From NCBI GenBank assembly GCA_001771055.1, contig MESS01000020.1:15151-21410 (forward strand): a DNA stretch of 6,260 bases. The letters run 5' to 3'. The position numbers were made by a program, and so were the translations under genes. This document shows positions 1-5,653 of this stretch, in pieces. Source of the DNA: Caldithrix sp. RBG_13_44_9 (GTDB lineage: Bacteria; Calditrichota; Calditrichia; RBG-13-44-9). The notes under the pieces are model-generated. The model was given only the letters and a program-made list of their open reading frames with translations. It was not told where the DNA came from and made no database searches. Numbering within the stretch: position 1 is the first letter of the stretch; each line of letters starts with the position of its first letter.

Positions 1-609
1 GTTTCGGGAGATTACTATAAAAATTTAAAATTTGGATCTGTAGGTCGGGCAATCGATGGTGTAAAAATCAAAATCGATCATCCTGATTCTAGAACCGGCG
101 TGGGCGAAATTTTAGTTAAGGGCCCCAATGTGATGCCGGGTTACTATAAAAATATTGAGGAAACAAAAAAAGTATTTACCACTGACGGCTGGTTGAGGAC
201 CGGGGACTTGGGCTATCTTGATCGATCCGGGTATCTGTTCATCAAAGGCCGGATAAAAAATGTTTACCTGGTACCTTCCGGAGAGAATATCTATCCTGAG
301 ATCATTGAGGATAAACTGCGGGAATCGATGTATGTGGAGGAATCGCTGGTATATTTTGACGGTGGACTTTTAATAGGCCGGGTGTATCTGGATTATGATT
401 ACATCCAGACGGTATTGAATGCATCGGAACATACCATTCAGCCGGTTGAGATCGAACAGATCCTGGAAAATATCCGCCGGGAAACAAACCTGCGACTGCC
501 GGCATTTTCCCAGCTCAATAAAATTATTGCCCAGCCGGAACCATTCACAAAAACTCCCACCAATAAAATAAAGCGGGCGCTGTATATTCCCAATTATCTC
601 CAGAGATGA
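1..609 (+). CDS. AMP-forming acyl-CoA synthetase (long-chain fatty acid-CoA ligase type), C-terminal part only
   Basis: The reading frame is open from the first base, so this is the 202-residue C-terminal end of a larger protein; the family is usually about 550-650 residues, and the P-loop and substrate-binding half lie outside the window. Visible ANL-superfamily motifs, numbered from the first visible residue, are: NVMPGYYKN (43-51), GWLRTGDLGY (63-72, with the ATP-ribose-binding Asp69), the hinge motif GRIKN (83-87), SGENIYPEIIE (93-103), and the A10-like TPTNKIKR near the end, whose Lys189 matches the adenylation lysine (Asn replaces the usual Gly before it). The family activates a carboxylic acid with ATP to an acyl-AMP, then transfers it to CoA; enzymes of this subgroup usually act at the inner face of the cytoplasmic membrane. 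The SGENIYPEEIE-like hinge resembles long-chain fatty acid ligases more than acetyl-CoA synthetases, but chain length is an inference. An in-frame GTG at 100 is internal to the domain and is not the start. Confidence 0.93.
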   Translation, partial: VSGDYYKNLKFGSVGRAIDGVKIKIDHPDSRTGVGEILVKGPNVMPGYYKNIEETKKVFTTDGWLRTGDLGYLDRSGYLFIKGRIKNVYLVPSGENIYPEIIEDKLRESMYVEESLVYFDGGLLIGRVYLDYDYIQTVLNASEHTIQPVEIEQILENIRRETNLRLPAFSQLNKIIAQPEPFTKTPTNKIKRALYIPNYLQR

Positions 610-689
610 TGCGGGTATTCATTACCAAATGGATAAAGGATTCAGAGATCCAGAATCGGTCGACCACTAGAAAGACTTGTGAAGGATGA
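606..689 (+). pseudogene. Short ORF overlapping the synthetase stop; possible remnant of a RelE/HigB-like toxin gene
   Basis: An ATGATG at 606-611 overlaps the TGA of the upstream gene (607-609) in the ATGA style of translational coupling, and opens a 27-codon frame ending in TGA at 687-689. Its first residues, MMRVFITKW, resemble the first strand of RelE/HigB-like (Gp49 family) toxins, which often begin MRVFKTKWF. The similarity then stops, and the length is about a third or less of such toxins. A second frame, 637-729, reads as protein-like sequence (for example RPLERLVKDDENSREIL), so a frameshifted gene remnant is possible. No Shine-Dalgarno sequence is evident. Chance ORF is a serious alternative. 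Confidence 0.2.
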
Positions 690-700
690 TGAGAATAGTC

Positions 701-727
701 GGGAAATCCTGTTCAATTCCCTTTATT
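701..727 (+). terminator. Weak hairpin that could end the acyl-CoA synthetase transcript
   Basis: GGGAA at 701-705 can pair with TTCCC at 717-721 across an 11-base loop, and the stem is followed by TTTATT. The stem is only 5 bp and the loop is large, so this is a poor intrinsic terminator. Its position about 90-110 bases after the synthetase stop and 54 bases before the nadK promoter is sensible. Confidence 0.2.
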
Positions 728-780
728 AAAGCAAATACGAAATTCTGATGAAAACTGAATTAAATCTTCAAAATCGTTTG

Positions 781-809
781 TTGACACCTCCGGCTAATTG
801 TGCTATTTT
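781..809 (+). promoter_or_regulatory. Sigma70-type promoter for the nadK-glycosyltransferase operon
   Basis: A perfect -35 hexamer TTGACA (781-786) is followed after exactly 17 bases by TATTTT (804-809, four of six matches to TATAAT). TG at 801-802 is correctly placed for an extended -10 element (TGc before the hexamer). Transcription would start near 816, giving a leader of about 28 bases that contains the GGAG ribosome binding site (832-835) of nadK. This implies nadK is transcribed independently of the upstream synthetase. Confidence 0.7.
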
Positions 810-843
810 AGGTAAAATCAAGATGTGACACGGAGAATACCAG

Positions 844-1734
844 ATGATGAAAATTGGAGTCTTCGCCAATCCCTTTAAAAAATTTTTAAAAGATAATTTC
901 TCGCAGCTTACCGAGCTGATCATCCGAAAGGGAGTAGAAATTTTCTGTCCGCAGGATCTGGTGGACAGTGGGTTAAAGCCATTCTCTCCATGCCAGATTT
1001 TAGCAGCGAAAGAAATCCCTGCCAATTGTGACATGATTTTTTGTTTTGGGGGGGACGGAACAGTTTTACGCACCGTGCAGGTGGTGGGTCACCATCAGAC
1101 CCCCATCTTAACCATCAATGTAGGCGGATTGGGTTTCTTGACCGAGGTCATGTATGAGGATTTTGAAGAAGCCTTAAAATCGGTTCTAGCCGGAGATTAT
1201 CAAATTGAAGAACGGCTGCTACTGCAGGGGAAATTTACCCGGGATGAGAATCCCATGATCGTTCTCAACGAAATTACTGTGGAGAAGGGACGGTCAACCC
1301 GGGTGATTGAAGTGCGGGTGGAGATCAACGGCCGCTATTTCAATGATTATGTGGCCGATGGACTTATTATTTCTACCCCTACCGGTTCCACCGGCTATTC
1401 GCTATCCTCCGGCGGTCCGATTGTTGTACCAACCAATAATTGCATTATTTTGAATCCGATTTGCCCGCATTCCCTCACCAACCGGCCGGTGATTATCCCG
1501 CCAGAATCAGTGATCAGAGCTCAGATTTTTACCGATTATCCTCAGGTCATTATTTCCGGGGACAATCAGGATATCCGGGAAGTTCCCAGCCGTACCCTGC
1601 TGGATATAACCCGGGCACCTTTCAATGCGAGACTGGTAAAATATTCCGACAGTGATTATTTCTCATTATTAAGGAATAAATTAGCCTGGGGAGAAGATTT
1701 CCGCAATAAGTTGCGCTGGTCCTATAACCGGTGA
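844..1734 (+). CDS. nadK: NAD kinase (ATP-NAD kinase, PpnK family)
   Basis: The 296-residue product is full length for a bacterial NAD kinase, a cytoplasmic enzyme that phosphorylates NAD to NADP using ATP or polyphosphate. The hallmark motifs are in order: N-terminal MKIGVFANP, the catalytic GGDGT (69-73), VGGLGFLTE (93-101), the LNE motif (141-143), the NAD-binding DGLIISTPTGSTGYS (172-186) with GGP (190-192), and PICPHSLTNRPVIIP (205-219). The C-terminal segment reads SGDNQD (238-243), where many family members have S-x-D-G-Q, so Asn replaces the usual Gly. There are two adjacent ATGs, at 844 and 847. GGAG at 832-835 gives 8 bases of spacing to the first and 11 to the second, so 844 is preferred, although homologues usually start MKIG. 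The stop overlaps the start of the next gene, and a strong promoter lies just upstream. Confidence 0.96.
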   Translation: MMKIGVFANPFKKFLKDNFSQLTELIIRKGVEIFCPQDLVDSGLKPFSPCQILAAKEIPANCDMIFCFGGDGTVLRTVQVVGHHQTPILTINVGGLGFLTEVMYEDFEEALKSVLAGDYQIEERLLLQGKFTRDENPMIVLNEITVEKGRSTRVIEVRVEINGRYFNDYVADGLIISTPTGSTGYSLSSGGPIVVPTNNCIILNPICPHSLTNRPVIIPPESVIRAQIFTDYPQVIISGDNQDIREVPSRTLLDITRAPFNARLVKYSDSDYFSLLRNKLAWGEDFRNKLRWSYNR

Positions 1735-2831
1735 ATCCTGCCATGCCTTTCTTCCTTGCGGCCCTGCTTTTCTTTTTCATTTACTGTTATTTTGTTATCT
1801 GGTGGTGGAGTGGAATTAAAAAGGTTCAGAACAACTGGCTTATTCCCGAATCCCGAACCGAACACAACTTTTCCATTATCATCGCGGCTCATAATGAGGA
1901 AAAATATATCGGCTCCACCCTGGAGAGTTTACTTAGGCAGAATTACCCGTCCGAGAAATATGAAATCATTGTGGTGGCCGATCGGTGTACCGATAAAACA
2001 ATTCCGATCATTCAAACTTTTTGTTCCCGTTTCTCAGGGATGAGCCTACTGCAGGTTCAGCAGACTCCGGAAAATTATTCTCCCAAGAAATATGCCCTAG
2101 AGCAGGGAATTCAGGCCGCTCGTTTTTCACACCTGATTTTAATGGATGCCGATGTCCAGACCGGTCCAGCTTATTTGCAGACTTTGGATGACTATTTCGC
2201 CTCCGGAATTGAGGTTCTGATCAATATTCCCAAATTCACTCCCGGTGAGTCAGTTTTGTCGGCCTATCTATTACCGGAACGGCTTCTCACCTGGAGCATT
2301 GCGGCAGCAGCAGTTGGTCATCAGAAAGCGTTTCTGGCTTTTGGCACTACCTGGGGTTATACCCAGCGGGGGTATGATCTGGCCGGAGGTCTTGCCCCGT
2401 TGTCTCAATCCCTGGGCGGTGATGATGACCTGTTACTGGCCCGGATGCAGCACGCCGGTTTAACGACCGGAATCTGCCTGCGGTCGGCCGGATGGGGACA
2501 AACCCGCATTCCTGCCTCCCTGCGGGAATTTATTATTCAACGCCGCCGTCACCACTCAGCCGGAAAATATTATGCACCGGTGGTAAAGATGGGATATTTC
2601 AGCTTTCATTTGTCCAACTTGTTTTTATGGCTGCTGCCACTTTTTTATTTTCCGGCTGCTTTTTTGCTGGTAATAAAATTTTTGGTGGATATGCTGACAC
2701 TCAGAAAAAGCAGTCAGATCTTTGCAGAATCACTGTCAGTTAATAATTTTTTTATTTTCGAAATTGGTTATTTGCTGCATCATCTGCTGATTGCCCCGTT
2801 GAGTTTTGTCGGGAAAATAAAGTGGCGGTAA
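1731..2831 (+). CDS. Membrane-anchored family 2 (GT2) glycosyltransferase
   Basis: This 366-residue protein has an N-terminal membrane segment (about 6-26), a cytoplasmic GT-A domain starting at SIIIAAHNEEKYIGSTLESL (48-67), and two hydrophobic C-terminal segments (about 292-319 and 340-361). Nucleotide-sugar and metal-binding signatures are Asp84 in VVADRCTD, the DXD-like DAD (139-141), GGDDDLL (229-235) in place of the usual E-D acceptor-site motif, and RRRHH (271-275) at the position of Q/R-x-x-R-W. The family transfers a sugar from an NDP-sugar to lipid or polysaccharide acceptors; the architecture suggests assembly of a cell-surface glycolipid or glycan on the inner membrane, but donor and acceptor cannot be told. 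The GTG start at 1731 overlaps the nadK stop (GTGA). An in-frame ATG at 1743 is a good alternative, because GGTGA at 1729-1733 could serve as its ribosome binding site; using it loses only four residues. Translational coupling to nadK is likely. Confidence 0.92.
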   Translation: MNPAMPFFLAALLFFFIYCYFVIWWWSGIKKVQNNWLIPESRTEHNFSIIIAAHNEEKYIGSTLESLLRQNYPSEKYEIIVVADRCTDKTIPIIQTFCSRFSGMSLLQVQQTPENYSPKKYALEQGIQAARFSHLILMDADVQTGPAYLQTLDDYFASGIEVLINIPKFTPGESVLSAYLLPERLLTWSIAAAAVGHQKAFLAFGTTWGYTQRGYDLAGGLAPLSQSLGGDDDLLLARMQHAGLTTGICLRSAGWGQTRIPASLREFIIQRRRHHSAGKYYAPVVKMGYFSFHLSNLFLWLLPLFYFPAAFLLVIKFLVDMLTLRKSSQIFAESLSVNNFFIFEIGYLLHHLLIAPLSFVGKIKWR

Positions 2832-2890
2832 GGGGATCTTAAAAAACACAGTTTCAATTTATCCATTCAGCTATTGGTTATCGTTGTCAG

Positions 2891-2910
2891 CTCGGAACAA
2901 ACGTTCCGGG
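2891..2910. promoter_or_regulatory. Perfect palindrome resembling a Gram-positive LexA (DinR) box, or a hairpin after the glycosyltransferase gene
   Basis: CGGAAC (2893-2898) and GTTCCG (2903-2908) are perfect inverted repeats around AAAC, extendable by a T-G and a C-G pair to 2891-2910. The 14-mer GGAACAAACGTTCC (2894-2907) matches the Bacillus-type SOS box consensus CGAACRNRYGTTYC at all but its first base. It lies about 117 bases before the next gene's ATG and about 60 bases after the previous stop. As RNA it forms an 8-bp stem with a 4-base loop, but the T-rich sequence after it (2914-2921) is interrupted by C, so it is a mediocre terminator. The sequence does not decide between operator and terminator. 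Confidence 0.45.
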
Positions 2911-3024
2911 AACTTCTTTCCTAATATTACTTAGAAATTGGATACTTTTTGATGATAATACTGTTGCATAATCTGGAATGTTATTCTCATCAATTTTATC
3001 AAAAATATTTTATGAAGGGTAAAA

Positions 3025-5121
3025 ATGACCACATCGAATAAAAATAAAAACCGCCGCACAAACCGTTTGGGAAATGAGAACAGTCCCTACCTGTTACAGC
3101 ATGCTCATAATCCGGTGGACTGGTATTCCTGGGGAGAAGATGCATTCAACGCGGCACGCCAGGGGAATAAGCCGGTTATGCTGAGTATCGGTTATTCGGC
3201 CTGTCACTGGTGCCATGTGATGGCGCATGAATCGTTTGAAGATGAGGCCATCGCCCGACTGATGAATCAGTATTTTGTCAATATCAAAGTTGACCGGGAA
3301 GAATATCCGGATGTTGATCATTTTTATCAGAGCTTTGTGCAGATGACCACCGGCAGGGGAGGCTGGCCGCTGACAGTGTTTTTGACTCCGGATAAAGTCC
3401 CCTTTTACGGGGGAACTTATTTTCCGGCAGCTTCCCGTTATGAATTAATCAGTTTTCCTGATCTGTTAAATCGTATTCATGATATTTATCAGCATGATAA
3501 CCAAAAGGTGTTGCAAAATGCTGCCGAGATCCGGCAATATTTCGAGAAAAACGAGACCGTTCAAGGCGGAAGTGAGCTGCCTGCTGCCCGAAAGGCCCTG
3601 GATAGTTTTTATCTTTATCTGGAAAAAGCTTTTGACCGGAAGTATGGCGGATTTATCGCTGCCCCGAAATTCCCGCATGTGAGCGATATGGAATTTTTGT
3701 TGAATTATTATCACCACACCGGTGAGCAGCGTGCCCGGGAAATAGTGCTGTTCACCTTAAAGAAAATGGCCTGCGGCGGGATCTATGATCAAATTGGCGG
3801 AGGATTTCACCGCTATTCTACTGATGAGAAATGGCTGGCTCCGCATTTCGAGAAAATGCTTTATGATAATGCCTTGCTCATCGGAGTTTATGTCAATGCC
3901 TTCAGATTGACCGGGGAAGAATTTTACCGCCAGATTGCCAAGGAAACAGCTGATTTCGTCCTGCGGGAATTAACGGATCCAGCCGGAGGATTTTATTCCT
4001 CCCTGGATGCTGATAGTGAGGGGCATGAAGGAAAATTCTATCTCTGGTCTTATGATGAAATAAAAAAGGTGCTGGACAAGGATCACAATGAAATATTTTG
4101 CCGCTATTATGATATAACGCCGGCCGGTAATTTTGAGGGTGAAAATATTCCCCATATTGAGAGACCTTTGGAGGTTAAGCTGAATGATGACCCGATAGGC
4201 ATCGGAAAACTCAGATCTCAACTGGAAGATAGCCGCCGGAGACTGTTGCAGATAAGAAATAGCCGAATACGGCCAGCCCTGGATAATAAAATTCTGGTGG
4301 ATTGGAACGGGATGATGATTTCCGCCCTGTGGGAGGTTTATCAGATCACCGGCAACGCTATCTATCAGACGGCCGCCGAGAAAGCAGTAAAATTTCTGTT
4401 GGATAATTTCATGGCCTCCGAATTTGCTCTTTTTCACTCTATTAAAAATGATCAGAATAAAATCAGGGGCTACATTGACGATTATGCTTTTTTCATTCAA
4501 TCTCTGCTGGACAGTTTTGAAATTGCCCAGCAGCAGGAGTATCTGCAGAATGCCATCAACTTGACTGAATATTCATTGCTGCATTTCTGGGATGAGCAGG
4601 GGGGAGGATTTTATTTTTCAGATCACAGATTCCAGAATTTGATTATCAGACAAAAGCAGTTATATGATTCGGCCACTCCGGCCGGAAATCATATCATGTG
4701 CCTTAATCTCCTGCGATTACATCATTACACTGCCAATCCGGCTTATTTAAAAAAATCAGAACAGATTTTACAGCTGGCCAAATCCGATCTGGAGAACAGG
4801 GGAGCTGCAGTTCCTTCTCTGATGAAAGCGCTTTCGCTGTATCATTTCTCACCGCTGGAGATTACCCTCTCACAATTAAAACCGGAAATAAAGTCACATC
4901 TTTCTGAAATATGGTATAAAATTTATTTGCCGAATAAATTGGTGATACAGATAGTTCCCGGTCCGCCCAATAACCTGCTGAGTCCGGAGCTTTTCCGGGA
5001 TCGACAGGTAGCCGATCGTCCGGCATTATTTATTTGCCACAAGTCGACCTGTTCTCTCCCCATATTTGACGCAGATCAATTTTTTGCTTCCCTGGAGAAG
5101 TTAAATTTGAAAATTAAATGA
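3025..5121 (+). CDS. DUF255 / YyaL-like protein: thioredoxin-fold domain fused to an (alpha/alpha)6-barrel domain
   Basis: The 698 residues match the full length of the DUF255 (COG1331) family, which includes Bacillus YyaL and animal SPATA20/SSP411. The N-terminal thioredoxin-like domain begins with the family signature NRLGNENSPYLLQHAHNPVDW (13-33) and carries CHWC (60-63) in the context SACHWCHVM, then VDREEYPDVD (89-98), GGWPLTVFLTPD (112-123) and YGGTYFP (128-134). The rest is a six-hairpin, AGE-epimerase-like helical barrel, with conserved stretches GGGFHRYSTDEKW (258-270), HFEKMLYDNA (274-283), SLDADSEGHEGKFYLW (326-341), DWNGMMISAL (426-435), GYIDDYAFFI (482-491) and SATPAGNH (549-556). 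A second cysteine pair, CHKSTCSLP (671-679), closes the protein, as is common in the family. No signal peptide is evident, so it is probably cytoplasmic. The biochemical role is not established; redox or carbohydrate-related activity is only inferred from the folds. AAGGG at 3015-3019 sits 5 bases before the ATG. No convincing promoter was found in 2911-3024. It probably forms a single-gene unit. Confidence 0.95.
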   Translation: MTTSNKNKNRRTNRLGNENSPYLLQHAHNPVDWYSWGEDAFNAARQGNKPVMLSIGYSACHWCHVMAHESFEDEAIARLMNQYFVNIKVDREEYPDVDHFYQSFVQMTTGRGGWPLTVFLTPDKVPFYGGTYFPAASRYELISFPDLLNRIHDIYQHDNQKVLQNAAEIRQYFEKNETVQGGSELPAARKALDSFYLYLEKAFDRKYGGFIAAPKFPHVSDMEFLLNYYHHTGEQRAREIVLFTLKKMACGGIYDQIGGGFHRYSTDEKWLAPHFEKMLYDNALLIGVYVNAFRLTGEEFYRQIAKETADFVLRELTDPAGGFYSSLDADSEGHEGKFYLWSYDEIKKVLDKDHNEIFCRYYDITPAGNFEGENIPHIERPLEVKLNDDPIGIGKLRSQLEDSRRRLLQIRNSRIRPALDNKILVDWNGMMISALWEVYQITGNAIYQTAAEKAVKFLLDNFMASEFALFHSIKNDQNKIRGYIDDYAFFIQSLLDSFEIAQQQEYLQNAINLTEYSLLHFWDEQGGGFYFSDHRFQNLIIRQKQLYDSATPAGNHIMCLNLLRLHHYTANPAYLKKSEQILQLAKSDLENRGAAVPSLMKALSLYHFSPLEITLSQLKPEIKSHLSEIWYKIYLPNKLVIQIVPGPPNNLLSPELFRDRQVADRPALFICHKSTCSLPIFDADQFFASLEKLNLKIK

Positions 5122-5203
5122 TGTTGTTTATGGTGGCCTAGCTGTAAAGACAGAGGGGATGGTTATTATTTCTCCGGAGGTGTGTTGCAGGTTTTTCGCC
5201 ATA

Positions 5204-5219
5204 AAAATTACAAAATTAC
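5204..5219 (+). repeat. Tandem duplication of an 8-bp AT-rich unit
   Basis: AAAATTAC occurs twice in direct succession, at 5204-5211 and 5212-5219, within an A-rich stretch. It overlaps the proposed -35 region of the small gene's promoter. It could be an upstream A-tract element or chance in AT-rich DNA. Confidence 0.5.
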
Positions 5220-5234
5220 TAAATAAAGTATAAA
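5207..5234 (+). promoter_or_regulatory. Possible promoter of the 55-codon gene
   Basis: TATAAA at 5229-5234 matches five of six bases of the -10 consensus. ATTACA at 5207-5212, 16 bases before it, matches four of six of TTGACA. Transcription would begin near 5241, just before the inverted repeat at 5244-5281, which would then form the 5' end of the message. The -35 match is weak and lies in AT-rich DNA, so the call is tentative. Confidence 0.35.
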
Positions 5235-5243
5235 AAAGTCCGA

Positions 5244-5281
5244 TGTTATTCTATTAGAAGGATTCTGATAATAGGATAACA
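5244..5281. repeat. Inverted repeat with 13-bp arms directly upstream of the small gene's Shine-Dalgarno sequence
   Basis: The left arm TGTTATTCTATTA (5244-5256) pairs with the right arm TAATAGGATAACA (5269-5281) over 13 positions, with a single T-G wobble (5250 with 5275), around a 12-base spacer. Inside the spacer AGAA and TTCT (5256-5259, 5263-5266) can form a short alternative pairing. The right arm runs into the ribosome binding site AAGGAGGT (5281-5288). As DNA this looks like an operator for a dimeric regulator; as RNA it is a long AU-rich leader stem that would sit next to the ribosome binding site and could affect translation or message stability. No known riboswitch or Fur/PerR box was recognised. 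Confidence 0.65.
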
Positions 5282-5288
5282 AGGAGGT
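5281..5288 (+). promoter_or_regulatory. Near-perfect Shine-Dalgarno sequence
   Basis: AAGGAGGT is complementary to the 3' end of 16S rRNA over its full 8 bases and precedes ATG 5292 by 3 bases (4 from the GGAGG core). It is the strongest ribosome binding site in the window and is the main reason to accept the short gene that follows. The spacing is on the short side. Confidence 0.75.
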
Positions 5289-5291
5289 AAA

Positions 5292-5459
5292 ATGGGATTA
5301 ATAACAAGTTTTAAGGAAAAGCTATCAGATTCCAAAACTGCTGATCGCACAAAGCTGAAGCAGGAGGAATTGCGGAATCTGGATGCTTTGATTGAGGATC
5401 TATTCCTGCTGGATGATCAGGAAAATATTGAAAAGAAGGCAGAAAAGGCTGAGAAATAA
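5292..5459 (+). CDS. Small charged helical protein of 55 residues, function unknown
   Basis: The frame runs from ATG 5292 to TAA 5457-5459. The product starts MGLITSFKEKL, a short amphipathic stretch, and continues as a highly charged, apparently all-helical sequence with 14 acidic and 11 basic residues, no cysteine, no proline and no tryptophan. Leu27, Leu30, Ile34 and Leu37 fall in a 3-4-3 spacing (two heptads), followed by an acidic DD patch (41-42) and a Lys/Glu/Ala-rich tail ending EKKAEKAEK. No family is recognised. It is accepted as a gene because of the full-strength Shine-Dalgarno sequence, the possible promoter and the long inverted repeat just upstream, and protein-like composition. 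The N-terminal helix could bind a membrane or a partner protein and the heptads could support a dimer; both are inference. It stands alone between the DUF255 gene and the response regulator. Confidence 0.7.
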   Translation: MGLITSFKEKLSDSKTADRTKLKQEELRNLDALIEDLFLLDDQENIEKKAEKAEK

Positions 5460-5620
5460 AGCAGCCTGAAAAGTCTGTCCGCAGAATGATAACTGCTCCC
5501 CGGGTTGAGGAGTCTATTCTTCCTGCCAGATTTTAATTACCTGTCTGTTCTTGCTTTTAAGATTTTCCGTCCATCCAGTAAATTATTATAAATTAAAGAT
5601 TTCCAGAGAAGTGCCGTATA

Positions 5621-5633
5621 TATATCGGATATA
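5621..5633. promoter_or_regulatory. AT-rich palindrome before the response regulator gene
   Basis: TATATC (5621-5626) and GATATA (5628-5633) are perfect inverted repeats around a single G, centred 27 bases before the ATG at 5654. GTATAT (5616-5621) and ATATAC (5629-5634) form an overlapping second inverted pair. The position suits an operator or a -10 region, but such short AT palindromes arise easily by chance and no matching -35 element was found. Confidence 0.3.
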
Positions 5634-5653
5634 CCCAATGATTAAGGAAAAAG

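Noticed and set aside
768..1073. A 101-codon minus-strand frame covering the nadK promoter and 5' end
   Set aside because: It is antisense to the conserved NAD kinase N-terminus and its product has no family features.
2954..2972. GATAAT (2954-2959) and CATAAT (2967-2972) as -10 elements for the DUF255 gene
   Set aside because: Neither has an acceptable -35 hexamer at 16-18 bases; in AT-rich DNA these hexamers are expected by chance.
3970..4500. A 176-codon open frame on the minus strand inside the DUF255 gene
   Set aside because: It lies wholly within a strongly conserved gene on the other strand, has no ribosome binding site or recognisable motif, and reads as an antisense shadow.
5172..5179. 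CTCCGGAG 8-bp palindrome after the DUF255 gene
   Set aside because: No loop, so it cannot form a terminator stem, and it is short enough to be chance.
5446..5467. Hairpin AGGCTG/CAGCCT spanning the stop codon of the 55-codon gene
   Set aside because: The 6-bp stem has a 10-base loop and no following T-run, so it is not a credible intrinsic terminator.
5496..5520. CTCC/GGAG stem followed by a T-rich stretch
   Set aside because: Only 4-5 bp of stem with a 9-base loop, and the downstream Ts are interrupted by C, A and G; too weak to call a terminator.
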